A stretch of DNA of 64,000 bases from Leucosporidium creatinivorum (GCA_001600635.1 BCKL01000027.1:193079-257078); one strand, 5' to 3'; counted from the stretch's first letter, positions 9,324 through 22,024 are shown. The notes: a model not told the origin generated them from the sequence alone. Made by a program: numbers and translations.

Positions 9324-12300
9324 CTATCCGAGTTCCGTCTCCGAAGGGCGGAAGGTCCGAACGTCCATGAGAGTCTTGCCCTCTCGGCGGCAGAGGACGA
9401 CGTGCTTGTCGTCGCGGAAGGTGACTCGCCAGACGGCGTCGCAGGGCTCGGCGAGCTCGCGGATGAAGACTCCGGTCTTAAAGTCTATACGGAGTGAGAT
9501 GGAGGTCAGCTCGTTCAGCGACGCCGAGAGGGAGGTCAAGACGTACCCCACAGCTTGATACGACCGTCGTTGCCGCCAGTGACGATGAAGCGGTCGTCGA
9601 ATTGAAGGCAGGTGACCGAGTTGTCGTGTGCGCAGAGGCGGTGGATGGTGTCGAAGGTGGTGAGGGAGAAGACGATGACTCGGCCGTCGGATCCGCCCGT
9701 GACGAGGACGTTGGAGATGGGATCGAGTTGAAGCTGGCCGACGAGCGAAGTGTGGCCTTGCAGGAGGGCGAGGAATTCACTGCGGAATGGAGGCAAGTTA
9801 GCGCGAGTCGTGAGAAGAAGGAGAGGCATGCCCACCCAGTCGTCGCCGACCAGATGCGGACGGTCGAATCGAGACTGCCCGTGACGACGCGAATGCCATC
9901 GAAAGCGACGGCGTAGATCTGGTGAATGTGGCCGCGGTAGACGAAGAGGCACTCTCCAGTATCGACGTCCCATAGCTGAAGGAAGGAGGTCAGCGATGAG
10001 GCGAATGTGAGATGCGAAGAGCGACTCACTCGGCAAGTAGCGTCGTAGCTGCCGCTGACGACCTTGTTACCGCTGACCTCGATGCAGCGGACGCTGTGCG
10101 AGTGACCGACGAGCTGGTGCATCGCTGTACCCGTGTCGATGTTCCAGACACGCAGGGTAGCGTCGCGCGAGCCCGAGACGGCGATGGGGCGGCCGCCGAT
10201 GACTCGCATGCAGCGAACCGTCGAGCTGTGGCCTCGCAGAACGTGCTTGCAGGTTCTGCGAGTAGTGAAGAGTCAGCGAGCCGAAACGGAACGCAGAAGG
10301 AAGCAGCAACTCACCCTGACTCGACATCCCACACTCGGACGTCGCGATCGCAGCCTCCGCTGACGACGACAGCGCCCTTCTGACCCCAGCCCCTCGCCGT
10401 ACCGCACACTCCAGCCTGCTGCGAGCTATGGCCCGTCTCTCCTCCTGCTCCTAAACCCATACCGCCCGTCCTCGGCGCGCTGGCCGACTCTGCCGAGTCT
10501 GACGAAGTCGAGCCAAAGCCCTGGAACGACCGCCGCCGTTTTGGTGGAGAGGAGGGAGGGTCGGAGGTGGAGGTTGTTGGTTCCTCGCGAGAGGTACCGA
10601 AGAAGGCTGACCCAGCGTTGGGCGAGTCGTTGGTGAAGGAAGTGTCGGCCGAAGGAGCCCTGAACCCTGGCTGCGAGAAGCTTGCTCCCATGGGCGAGGG
10701 CTGGCCAGCTCGAGAGGTGAAAGGGTCGGACCAGTCGTCTGTAGCCCGAGCCTTGCCCTTGCCATCATCCTTGGCTCCGCCATTCTTGCTGACGAGGGTC
10801 AAGCACCAGACGCCGAGCTCGTGTCCATCCAGCGTCTTGACGTAGCTTCCCGTGCCCGCTTCAAAGATGTGGACCTTGCTCGTCGCCATACCGACTACGA
10901 TCCACTCGTTGTCGAACCCCATGCTCGTGACGACGCCATCGTCGGCGCTCATCTGCGTCGAGAGCAAGCGACCAGGACCGCGAAGCCAAGCCGACTCGGT
11001 GAGGTAGGCGCGCTTGAAGTGGGTCTTGTACGAGAAGGGCTTCTTGGCTGATCCGTGGGAGGGTGAGCTGGCGGTAGTGATGGGTTGCGAGCGGGAGGGC
11101 GAACGGAGAATGTGCGAGCTGGGGAGGGACATGGAGAGGGCGTGAAGGGGCGGAGAGACGAGGGTTTGCAGAGGAGGGTGAACGGCGGCGGAGCTGGATG
11201 CCATTGGGCTCGTTGCGAGAGTGGGGGAGAAGGTCGGCCGAGCGATCTCGGGAGAAGCGTTTAGGTTGAGAGGAGCGGGCCCGGTCGATGTATGGGTCTG
11301 ATGGAAGGGAAGAGGTTGTGATGCTGAAGCCTCGTCTTGTCCTTGCGATCTTGCTCGTGATGCCCGAGCACGCCTCTCCGCCAACGTCGACTGAACCGTG
11401 GTGATGGTCGAGCCCAGTCCCAATCCCGTCGAGCCCGCCGAGCCTTGGATACCCTGCACCTCGGCGGCGCTAACGCCTGGCAGGATTGCCGGAGCTTGCC
11501 AGCTATCATCAACGGGGGCATCCGAGCGCAAGCCAAAGAACTCGGCTCTAGCTGCGAATTCGAGCAAGCTCGACCGGTCGAGCGTTCCCCGCCTCTCGCG
11601 ACCGGCAGGCGTGCCCTCCTCTTCCTCCCGCTCGCCAAACTCCAACGTCTTGAGTCGCTGTCCAGCAGTGACGGGCGAACCGATGATCTCCCCAGCATCC
11701 GAGTCACCGAATCCACTCTTCCAGCACATCCTCCGCCAGGTCGCCTCGTCCTCGAGGAGCGCTCGCCAGAACCGACTGACGCCGGAGGCGCGAGCCAGCG
11801 TTCGTACGTCGTCCACGAAGGAAAGGACGTGGAATGCGAGTTCGAGGGGAAGGGTCTTGAGGAAGTCGCGCTTGAGGCGAGGGGTGATGAGGGGGAGGAG
11901 GGGAGAAAGGGAGGAAGGCGGCGAGTCGGCAATGAGGAGGGAGAGCAGTCGCAATCGCATGGTCGATGACATGTTGCCGAACTGTGCGCGCATAGCCTGC
12001 ACGAGCTGCTCCTCCGAAGCGCCGCCTTCTGCTCCTTCCTGCGGAGGCGACGACCATTGCGCGTCGACGGCCGGGGGGAAGCGATTGCCGTGGTGGAAGG
12101 GCTGAGGGGATGGTGCCGGCGTTGGAGGAGAGATGGCGCGCATACGAATGGACGACAGCGGCAACACCGAGCTGGCACCCGCTGATGTTGAAGCAGGCGT
12201 AGGCGAAGGCGGCGGCGAGCGATCCCCACGAACGTCGGGCGAAACGCTCAGCGGATCGGTCGAGACAGCGCTGAGCGGAGGAGGGGTCTGCGGTAATGTA

Positions 12301-12341
12301 GGCGAGAAGATGGAGATAGGGAGGGGTGGTGTCGTAGTCAT
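9324..12341 (-). CDS. F-box/WD40 protein, Cdc4/Pop1-like SCF substrate receptor
   Basis: Five coding exons (10315-12341, 10030-10255, 9836-9975, 9547-9779, 9324-9484) total 928 aa in frame. The first 170 residues are low-complexity. An F-box follows (FLKTLPLELAFHVLSFVDD ... SRFWRALLEDEATWRRMCW), then a linker, then about seven WD40 repeats with clear GH...WD spacing (GCDRDVRVWDVESG, SRDATLRVWNIDTG, SYDATCRLWDVDTG, SLDSTVRIWSATTG, GNDGRIKLWDFKTG). This is the layout of Cdc4/Fbw7/Pop1 proteins, which hand phosphorylated substrates to SCF ubiquitin ligase. A 5' UTR intron is likely (about 12354-12419, GTAAGC ... CCAGCAG). A Met30/Lis-like relative is the main alternative. Confidence 0.88.
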
Positions 12342-13493
12342 GCTGGCGTAAACCTGCTGCTGGAGAGAATGCGTCAGCTAGGATCGGCGCTTGTGCTGCT
12401 TCCCAGTGTGAAGGCTTACCGAGGCTACTTCACTACTGGCTGCACTGCAGTCGAGCAGGAAGCGAAGGGAGGAAGGCTACGCCCTGCGAGTCTTCAAAGG
12501 CGAAACGAGCGAACGGCTTGCTCAGCAACAGCGACGAGGAGATGAGCGGACAAAGCTGACCTCTGTCGGAGTTGCGAGTGCGTGGGCGTGTAGGGAAGTA
12601 GTCGACGATGGTAGGGAGGTGTTCAACAGCAGCTGAAGCGGTCGTGCTTTGCTCGTAATCCGCGACCAAGTCTTGGAAGAGCGAGAGGGCCTGAGGGTCT
12701 CAAGCCGCTTTGGGCTACACGGCTGCTTTGTAGTGGATTGATCGTGAGGCGGGGGGATGACAAGAGAGGTTGGTCCCTGGTACAAGTCGGTCGTCTCCCT
12801 TGCCGTGATGTCGTCGGTCGAAGCTCAGCGAAAGTGGCGGGAGTGAGAGAGACGCCGCCGTCGTTTCGAGCTTGAGGGGGTCGATGGTACTTCATCGCTG
12901 CAAATGAGTCGAGGCTCCATGCAAAGCTCACTTCTTAGACTGTGCTCACTGCTCGGTGGTTTTCGCTCCTCTTACAAGCCTGGCAACGCCGAGCCGAACC
13001 CCTTCCTTTCGGCGAAGAGCAGAGTGGCTCGTCTTACGAGAGTCTGTCGAGGCTGGCCCCATTCCTCTTAATATGTACCGGCTACTCTGCTTACCCAGTC
13101 ACCCTGACTTGCCCTTGCACAGCTCCAGTCGGCCTCTCCTTTCTCGGCGATAGGGTCTCGACGATGTGCAGCGACAAGGGTTACGGACTCGCTCTATCCA
13201 CTACTCCTTGATGCTGTGTAGACTATCCCCTAGGATGGCGAGCAGCGCCGTTCTCACTCTCGCGGAAGGGAGGAAAGAGGGGACTCGAGGAGCGCCAGCT
13301 CTCTCTTCGTCTCCTCACTCGCTCGTTTCATCTCGACATCGCTACAGGCTCTACTCACTGCTACAGATTGCATAGAAGGCTACAACTCCCGGTAAGCTCT
13401 CCAATCGTCTGTCGTCGCGTCGCGCTTGAAGACAGCTGACCTCGAGCTGATTCGTCTCGTGCAGCTCGCTGCAAGCTCTGTAGCGCTTGCAAC
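12342..13493. promoter_or_regulatory. divergent intergenic region with a 5' UTR intron
   Basis: Next to the F-box/WD40 start is a well-formed leader intron on minus (about 12354-12419). The rest, up to the ATG at 13494, holds several TCGGCG/CGCCGA motifs and short non-conserved frames. Sequences resembling splice sites near 13390-13470 may belong to the leader of the plus-strand gene. No separate gene is called. Confidence 0.45.
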
Positions 13494-16207
13494 ATGGCCG
13501 AATCGCTCGCCTACGCTGGCTCGCCCTTTGCCGAGTACTTGGCTGGTACGTAGCAGCTTGACCTTTCCCATTGTTGTGCAAGCTCCCCCTCAGCGCTAGC
13601 AAGAGCTGATCCTCTCGCTTCTCGCAGACACGGGCGCCGAGGATCAAGTGCTACAGGATAGCGATGCTCCTTCGTACGCCGAGCTCGACAACGCCTCAGC
13701 AGCAGGGAGCGACGCTATGCCTCGAACCGAAGATGCAAAGGCTCCCCTTCCCCCTCCTCCTTCGGCGCCAGCTCCTGCCACTCCCAAGACGGCCAACGAC
13801 CACTTTTCCGACCTACTCAAATACTCTCTCGCAACCTCTGCGCTCCTCCACCCTCGATTGAGCGATGCCCTCCCCCTCTACCCACAAGCCCGGGCGCGTG
13901 TCGAGCAGCAAAGGACCGCGCCGTCCTCGCCTACTGCCTTGTCGCGCTCCGCCAACTCGCGACGGAGCAACTTGGCCGACTGGGGAGATAGCTGGGACAC
14001 TCGGGGACATGGATGGGCGGACCGAGGCGCGTTGGGAAATACTGCCTTCGCTGTCCGAGGGGTCGTCGGCGCTGTTGCAAGGCTCGTCAAGCCTTCCAGC
14101 GTCAAGCCAGTGCTCGCGACCATTCCATCGATTAGCGATCTCTCGCCTGCACCACCAACGGTGCACTCAACGGTACTGGCGACGGTGGATCGTCTCGTCT
14201 CGGCGGCGCAGGAGCTCGATGTGCGGACGGCGAGGGCATTGAACGGCATCAGAGAGATCGAGTGCATTACATATGGTCTGGGACTGTGAACAGCCTCTAT
14301 CTCATGCCTCGACTTCACTCACTGACTCTCTCCGACCTCTCAGATCCGACCCTCTCCCTCCGATCTCTCGGATCGAAGCTCAATCCCTTACCGCCTCCCC
14401 TCCGCTCACCGCCAGCCTCACCGCCTCTACCTCGAGCGCCCGTCCTCGAGTGCCCTCCCCGCTCGGCTTCTCCCCCTCCACCTTTCCCTCACCAGACCTC
14501 CCTTCCCAACCTCCCATGCGCGCCCTCCCTCTCCGCCGAATCCTCTCCGAGACGCTCGACTCGACTACCGAAACCCTCACTGCCGCTCAAACAGCCCTCA
14601 CCACCATCACCGGCTTCTCCTCCCCCTCCCCTACTCGCGATACTCTCGAACTCTCGCGGCATGAAGCTCAAGCGCAACAAGATCGCATCGATGCCGAAGC
14701 TCGCGAGAGGGAACTCGAACAGCTCGCGCTAGAGGAGGAGAAGACGACGAAGGCTAAGCGCCTGTCGTGGAACTCGGAGCCGAGTCTCAGCGACAGCACC
14801 TTTGGCGGGATCGAGCGCAAGACGTCGGTGCGGAATCGCAACAAGGCCGTCGCTACCGCTGCAGGACATCGCGTTCGACCTTCAATTGGAACCGTCGGAG
14901 TTTTTGGCGTCGGCACTGCGGAGGGAGGAGCCGATTCGCTGTCATCGCCGTCAAGGAAGCAGCGCCGCCGACCCGCTTCGCTCGGCGTATGGCCAGGTCA
15001 GAGCCTCAGCTACGCGCTCAGGGATCACGACGAAACCTCGAGCCCTCAGGACTCGCCCATCAAGCGCAAGCCGTCCAAGGAGCGGGAGCGAGAGCTCGCA
15101 GAGCAGCGCGCCGAGGAGTCGTTTGGCCTAATGGCGCTGCAGGATGCGTTCGAGGAGATGCACGATGCGCGGAGGGTGTTGCTCTGGCGGACGATGGAGC
15201 TGGTGGATCGGTCGGTGGAGCCAGAGCGATGGGTCGAGGTCGGCAGGCTGCTCGACCGCCTCACTGGCGCTCTGAGGCAGGCGTCGAGTCGGGTGGCCAA
15301 GGGGGTCGAGGTCGAGTTTGGAAGCTCGGGCTTGGGATCCGACAAGCTCGCTCTCGGACGGTCGACGTCGAAGCGACTGTCGGGCGTGGATTTCGGCGCC
15401 GCTGGACTACCTTCCCCTCCTCGGTCCCGCCCTCTCAGCCTCATCGCCTCTTCACCTCAGCTCAAGCCTACCTCCTCCCGCACCTCTCCCAATCGACCAC
15501 CATCCACCACCCATGCTCGACAACCCTCTCGCCCTTCTTTCGCCCCTCCTCAACCCTCCCCCTCTCAAACCTCCCTCGCCGCCCTCGAGCAGCGCAACAC
15601 CTCCATCAGCGTCGCCCTCCGCACCATCGCCGCCAAGATCCACGTCGTCCAAGATGATGCCAAGCGACGAGCTGGCTCCTCATCCTCTTCCAACGTCGAG
15701 GTCGACCGACTACTCGCTACTCACGACTCGATTCGGTCGGATCTCGAGGCGCTGCTGAGGGAGTGGGAGGACAGTCGGGTGGCTCTTCGAGGGGTCGTCA
15801 GACCTGCAGAAGTCAAGAGCAGCTCGGAATCGGAGGAGGAGGAAGCAGGATCCACCTCGCTCGACTCCATCCCCGACGTCGAACTGGAGGAGGAAGCACC
15901 TCTCGTGGCCGTCGACGCCGGCATGGAGCTCGTTTCGTCCGCCGTCAACGACGAGGAGGACGATCTGGTCTGGCCTCCTCCAGCAGATCCCGAGCCGTTT
16001 GTGGAGCAGGTCTACGAAGCTGTTGCGGGGACGTCGACGAGGACCGGGACGGCAGGATTGACACCGACGAGGGAGGAACGGATACGAGCGATGAAGGAGG
16101 CGCGAGAATCTCCTCCTCCACCACCTTCAGGGATGCGATTGGAAGCTGGGATGGTCGAAGAGCTCAGGAGTGTGTTAGATAGACGTCGCCCCGAGCCTGT
16201 TGCTTAA
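13494..16207 (+). CDS. unrecognised 857-aa low-complexity protein
   Basis: Three exons (13494-13545, 13628-14285, 14344-16207) join in frame. The start MAESLAYAGSPFAEYL is split from the rest by an 82-nt intron. The second intron uses a GTGAAC donor. Residues 60-220 hold a moderately ordered part (DLLKYSLATSALLHPRL, AFAVRGVVGAVARLVKP, ATVDRLVSAAQELDVRT). A helical stretch near residues 480-540 reads ALQDAFEEMHDARRVLLW and RWVEVGRLLDRLTGAL, and another near 650-730 contains IAAKIHVVQDDAKRRA. Acidic and Ser/Pro-rich linkers separate them. The mix recalls fungal adaptor proteins with short coiled coils, but no family is assigned. Confidence 0.7.
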
Positions 16208-16511
16208 TCTTAGCTCGGTGGTCGTCGCTCCCCTCTGCGATTCGGCGCAAATCTCCCCAGCTCGATAGACCGGCAAGCCGTTCCGTACATGCGTTCACCG
16301 CCAATCAAGAGCCCTGCTCACAGGTCGGCGAAATTGCTTTTCCTTGGGTGAAGCGACGGCGAAGGTCACCTGTGAAAAGCTTCAGCTTCGGTGCCGGGAG
16401 TGTGGGCGGCGCGGGGCGGCCTAGTGTGGAGTCTCCAGAGGGGGCAACCCTGAGAGCCTTTGCCTTCTTGCCACCACCTTCGCAACACAGCTCGACGCGA
16501 CTGAACTTGCG
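16208..16511. other. intergenic, no gene seen
   Basis: Here the 3' end of the preceding gene and the promoter of the transporter lie head-to-tail. There is nothing beyond a pyrimidine-rich stretch shortly before the ATG. Confidence 0.4.
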
Positions 16512-19441
16512 ATGTCCGAATCTCTCAACTCTCACGAGAAGCAGCTTCGCCCCTTGGAGGATGAGCACGTCAGCAGCAAGGAGCACATCCACTCTTCGGC
16601 GTATAACGTCGACGAGAAGTCTCTCCTTCGCAAGATTGACTTCAAGGTGAGTACTTGGGCGTCTGTAACAGCAGATGCATCTCAAGCTGACTTCTCTACC
16701 ATTGCTCGCAGCTTGTACCCTTCCTCAGGTGAGCTGCAGCTCGAGCGAATGAGGTGACGGGTTGAATCTCGGCTGACTCTTACGGCCCCCACGGCCTTTT
16801 CTCCGCTTGCTCTTCCGTGCGCCTGCAGTCTGTTGTATCTTCTGTGAGTACTTTGGAACGCTGCAGATACCAACCGATGATGCTCAGCAACCTACCAAGT
16901 CCTGAGAGCTGACCTTCCCCTTTCTCGCTTATTCTTCCCCCGATGCGCTTTGTTCTCTGCTCTTTAACGCGTCCACAGCTCGTTCCTCGACCGTGTCAAC
17001 ATTGGACAAGCCAAGCGTGAGTCTCAGCGCGGCAAGAGAGCCCTGTAGGCTGTGCTGATCTTCCTTCGCTTCGCAGTTGATGGCCTCGAAGCCGATTTGA
17101 AGCTTGTCGGCAACCAGTACAACATTGCTCTCGTCGTGTTCTTCGGTTAGTACTCCCATCGATCACTCCTTATACGAGCGCTAGCTGATCCGAATTTCCT
17201 CTACAGTCGGATATGTGAGCTCGGACCTCGGCGCTCTCTCTCGACTCGGCGGCTACTTACGAGTTTTCTCTGTTCGCCGCCAGGTCATCACTGAGGTCCC
17301 TTCCAACATCTTGCTCAAGAAGCTTCGCCCTACCCGCTTCGTACGCTTGGCCGCTGTCAAGCCTTCGCCGAACTTTCGCTGATCTTGACTTCTCCTCATT
17401 CCCTTTTCTGCCTCATCGCGCTCTAATCGCATCTATCACCCACTCCGACCCATCAGATCCCCATGATCATGATCTCTTGGTGCGTTGAGGCAAGGTCAAT
17501 GAGGCTGACGACGTCGCGCCGAGCTGATCTCCTGCCTTCTCGTCGAAAAGGGGAATCGTCATGACTTTGATGGGCATTGTACACAACTTTGCTGGACTTA
17601 CGGCAGCTCGCTTCGTGCTGGGCTTGACCGAGTCTGGTCTGTTCCCCGGTATCGTGAGTTTCTGTGCTCGGCGCTCTTCTCGGCGCTCACTGACGCTCCT
17701 TCCTTCCTCCCTGGATATCCACAACCTCGTAACAGTGCTTCTACCTCACCATGTGGTCCGTGCATATACCACAGCACTCACAAAGCCTTATTTCTGACCC
17801 TTCTTCACCTCGCAGGTACAAGCGGCGCGAGGCCAACCTTCGCATCTCCATCTTCTTCTCCTCCGCGACTCTCGCTGGAGCCTTCGGAGGTGCGCTAGTC
17901 ATGGGAAACATGACGAGAGGCTTCGACTGACCCAAATGCTGGCCTCTACAGGTCTTCTCGCCTACGGCATCTCGCAGATGGGCGGCCTCGGCGGACGTGC
18001 TGGATGGGTGGGTCTCTCTCCTCGCCTCAGATTACTATTTCAAAGCTGATTTGATCCTTCTTGTAGTCCTGGATGTGAGCCTCTTGCTTCCGTCGCAGCT
18101 CGCAAGCTCACCGAACCCAGCTGACCCGCGTCGAACCGCAGCTTCATCATCGAGGGTCTCCTCACCCTCGTTGTCGCTTGCGCTGCACCCTTTCTTATGG
18201 CAGATTTTCCCGCTGAGGCTACGTTCCTCACCCCCGATGAGAAGGCTGCCGTCATTGCTCGTCTCAGGGAGGATCAGGGAGCTGCCGGCGAGGCCAAGTT
18301 CAGCAAGGTTCACTTTTACAACGCCGTCAAGGACTGGCGCGTCTACTGCTATATGCTCATCTACATCGGTCAGTATACATTGCTATTCGACGAGAGTCGA
18401 GCGCTGACAGTAGCCTACAGGTGTCGCCGAGCCTCTGTACTCGCTCGCTCTGTGAGTCTCGGTCTCGGCGCTCGTTTCTCGGACCAAGCTGACCCTCCTT
18501 CGCCTTTTCAGCTTCGTTCCTACCATTATTGCCAACCTCGGAACCTTCACCCGCCCCCAGGCTATGCTCCTCAGTACTCCTCCTTACTTCCTCGCCTTTT
18601 TCGTGACCTTGTAAGTTCGCCGAGCACGAGCGCCGAGCGGGCACCTCAGCGTCCAGCTGGCCGAGCTGACACTCTCGCAATGTACAACAGGGCCAGCGCC
18701 GTCTACTCTGATCGCATTGGGCACCGCGGCCTCTTCAACGTCTTCTGGATGTCGGTCGCCGCTCTCGGCTACATTCTCCTCATCGCCGTCGACCCAAGGA
18801 AGAGCCCTGGCGTCAGCTATTTCGGAGTCTTCCTCGCTGTAACGGGAGTCGCTCCCTGTATCTCTGGAACCATCACCTGGTGCGGCAACAACATCGGCCC
18901 TACGCTCAAAAGGGCCACCGGCATGGTTAGTCCTCTCGGCGGGCTCTGGAGCGGCTGTATTGCACCTTACTGACCCAGATATACTCACAGGGAATGATGT
19001 TCACTCTTGGTAACTCTGGAGGAATTGTCTCGTCCCTCGTCTACTTGTGAGCCGCTTCAAACGTCGAAGGCCGAGGTTCGGCGCTCACCCTTCTCTCACC
19101 ATCCACAGTAAGAAGGACTCTCCCCGCTTCCAGCGCGGTCACGCCGTTGGCCTCGGATTCGCATTCATGGCCATCTTCCTCTCCCTCTTCCTCACCTTCA
19201 ATTTCAAGCGCGAGAACGCTCGCCGCGACGCCCTGTACGGTACCGCTACTTTGGGTCAGGACGACATTGTCAACGGCAAGATGACTCCGGAGCAGGCACA
19301 ACGCTGGGGACTCGAGGGCATGTCGGAAGACGAGATCATGGCTCTAGGTGACCGAGTGAGTGCTTCTCGGCGATGGGTTGAGGCGCCGAGCTGACCTTTC
19401 TACCTTTCCTACAGCACCCTGCCTTCCGCTACATCTGTTAA
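16512..19441 (+). CDS. MFS transporter, Dal5/Tna1 (anion:cation symporter) type
   Basis: About 19 short introns interrupt this gene. The spliced protein starts MSESLNSHEKQLRPLED. Its first membrane segment reads LVPFLSLLYLLSFLDRVN, followed by IGQAK, the diagnostic TM1 of fungal allantoate/nicotinate permeases. Later family blocks include VITEVPSNILLKKLRP, GLTAARFVLGLTESGLFPG, KRREANLRISIFFSSATLAG and TWCGNNIGPTLKRA. The cytoplasmic tail ends HPAFRYIC. Twelve membrane segments are expected. Exons of 15 nt (16829-16843) and 8 nt (17207-17214) are needed to keep TM1-TM2 in frame. The substrate is probably an organic anion (vitamin precursor, ureide or similar); the sequence alone does not choose. 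Confidence 0.9.
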
Positions 19442-19781
19442 ATGCTATAGTGCTTCCGCTTAGGGGGGTTTCTCGATTTCTGGGATCGTGTAGTGCTTGT
19501 GGGATTCAAAGGCAGTCTTCACTTCATCGTTCGCCGAGGGTCTGAGCGATCGCCAAAGCTTGCAGCGCATTTTCTCGAGCAGCTTGATGCTGTACAGCAA
19601 CGTGCAAAAGACCCCGAGGAGAGCCAACGTGGCATACATCGCTCCGCCTCCGGATCACCCTTCAGCTCCCGGCCGAACGCCCGAGTTTGCGGTCGCTTTC
19701 GCTCTTTCTCTTCGCTCGTGTCCTGCTTTCAAGTCCTACTCCACCTGCGCGCTTTCTAAGGACAGAGTACAGAAGGTCGAC
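19442..19781. other. intergenic between tandem MFS genes
   Basis: This is spacer between two transporters on the same strand. An open frame continues upstream of the second gene in its own frame, but the first ATG with a good context and family-like protein start is at 19782. No further gene is seen. Confidence 0.4.
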
Positions 19782-22024
19782 ATGTCGCCCCAGGAGATCA
19801 AGATCGCGCCCATCCCCCTACAGCCCGCAGAACTGCAGTCGCCGGTTGCTTCAGAGTCCACGCTCGAGAAAGTCGATGCGGAGCCGTTGGAGGAGCGGGA
19901 TGAAAGCAGGATGCCACAGGGAATGAAGCTGTTTGCTATTATGGTGGCTCTGCTGATCGCCGAGATCCTCGTTGGCTGTAAGCGGAGGACTTCGAGGTGC
20001 CGCTACTTCCGCTAACAATCGTTCTGCTGATGTAGTGGACCAGACGATCGTAGCGACGGCGACCGCAACAGTAGCAAACGAGTTCGGCGCTCTACAGGAT
20101 GTAGGTTGGTGTAAGTTGGCCCAGTCTGAGAAGCTGCCGACGCCGAGCACCGACGCCGAGAGTCGCTTCGCTCCGCTGAAGGCTAACCACCTGATCTCGA
20201 CCCACGCAGATGGATCGGCGTACCTCCTGACCTGCTGTTCCCTCATGGTGAGCTCGAAGCCTGGAGGGCGACATCTCGCCCTCATGACAACGTCGCCGAC
20301 TGCTTCTCTCGTTCGGCGCTGATCGCTCGTCCCTCTCGCAGCCCCTCGCCGGTAGAGCCTACGCCTTCTTCTCCCAGAAGTACACCTTCCTCGCGTCCCT
20401 CTGCGTTTTCGAACTCGGGAGCATCGTCTCGGCTGTCGCGCAAAGCAGTACCGTTTTCATCCTCGGGCGAGCCCTCCAAGGGGCTGGGTACGCAGGTGTA
20501 TTCATAGGTGTATTGTCTATCTCCGCCAGCTCGCTCCCACTGCGTTTACAACCGGTCATGACCAGCCTAATGGGCGCGGCGTGAGTTCGTTTTCGCTTCT
20601 CGAGCTCGACCGAGGCTAATCACACTCACAGATATGGAGCAGGAGCAGTCATTGGTCCTCTGATTGGCGGGGCACTCACTTCCAGCTCGCTCACCTGGCG
20701 TTTTTGCTTTTGGGCAGGTCTTCTTGCTCTTCCGAAATCCCATGCGCTCGGCGCTGACCTTTGGCCCATCTCTCACCTCACAGATCAACCTCCCACCGGG
20801 CGCCGTCACCGCCGTCATCATTATCTTATGGTGCAACCCTCCGCCACTCAAGCAAACCCTCTCTGTTCGCCAGCGCATCCTCCACATGGACTGGGCCGGC
20901 GCCGCCCTCCTCCTCGGCTCGACCATCTGCCTTCTCATCGCCCTGCAAGAGGGAGGCATCATCACGCCCTGGAAGAGTGCCAAGATTATCGGCCTCCTCG
21001 TCGGCTTCGTGCTCCTCTTCGCCGCCTTCATCGTCCTCCAAATCTGGCTCGGCGACGCCGGCAGCATCTCGACTCGCCTTCTTCGCAACAGGAGTATCGC
21101 CTTCACTGCTCTGGAGAACTTCTGCTGTAGGTTGTCATCCCTCTTTATCTACCTCCATTCGAGCTCGAGCTAATGACCTCCACCTTCCTCAGGCGGAGCC
21201 ACCTATTACTCGATCCTCTACTACGTCCCCATCTTCTTCCAAACCGTCCAGGGATCCTCGCCCGTCCGATCCGGAATCCAAACGATAGCAATCGTACTCC
21301 CCAGCATGCTCTTCGGTACGCTCGCAGGCGCCATCGTCTCGCGATACGGATCCTGGCATTGGGAGATGCTCTTCGGCACCGGCGGAACGGCCATTGCGGC
21401 GGGGCTCTTCGCTACAATGACTGAGGAGACGTCGGCGGCCAAGTGGATTGGATATCAAGTGCTGGCGGGTGCTGCCATGGGAGCTCTCTACATGTGAGTC
21501 GAAGCATTTCGGCTTGAGCGACGAAGTTTCACCTCGGACTGCCCGTCTCCCCGATTGAGCTAACTGTCTCTTACGATCAGGCTGGGCTTCATCGCGAGTC
21601 AAGTGTTACTGCCAGAGAAAGACCGCGCACGAGGATCAAGCGTCGTCGTCTTCTTGCAGCTCTGGGGCGCAACGTGAGTTCGGCGCTCCCTCTTTCGTCC
21701 ACGACCTCTCGCTGACCTCAACACCCATGCTACAGCATCTGGGTCTCCGCCTCGGAAGCCATCTACCAATCCTCCTTTGCCTCCGGACTGTCCAAGATCC
21801 CCGGCCTCGACGCCAAACACGTCCTCGAATCGGGAGTGACGGGCTTCCGCGACACCGTCTCGGGCGACCAATTGCTGCAGGTCATCAAGCTCGCCGTTGT
21901 CCCCTCGCTCTTCAATGTCTTCGTCGCTATCGCAGCTCTCGGCGCGATTGGCACGCTGGCCGTGTTCTGCATAGAGTGGAAGGTCATCGACGTCAAGAAG
22001 GGGCGGAAGGACATTGAGGGGTAG
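19782..22024 (+). CDS. MFS drug:H+ antiporter, DHA2 type (14 TM)
   Basis: After a 45-residue acidic N-terminus starting MSPQEIKIAPIPLQP the protein shows motif C-like and DHA2 hallmarks: LVGLDQTIVATATATVANEF (TM1), DVGW/SAYLLTCCSLMPLAGR, RALQGAGYAGVFIGVLSI, AAYGAGAVIGPLIGGALT, WRFCFWINLPPGAVTA (the DHA2 signature), SPVRSGIQTIAIVLPSM and IGYQVLAGAAMGALYM. About eight introns of 50-90 nt are removed. It belongs to the group of multidrug/siderophore/toxin efflux pumps in the plasma membrane. It lies 340 bp downstream of another MFS gene of a different subfamily, so the pair is not a simple tandem duplication. The substrate is unknown. Confidence 0.9.

Noticed and set aside
10012-10383. 123-aa plus-strand frame
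   Set aside because: It is antisense to WD40 exons, and its frame passes through their introns.
16512-22024. Secondary-metabolite or drug-resistance cluster around the two MFS genes and the GST-like gene
   Set aside because: No biosynthetic enzyme or dedicated regulator is adjacent. Two transporters and a GST-like gene in a row are not enough.
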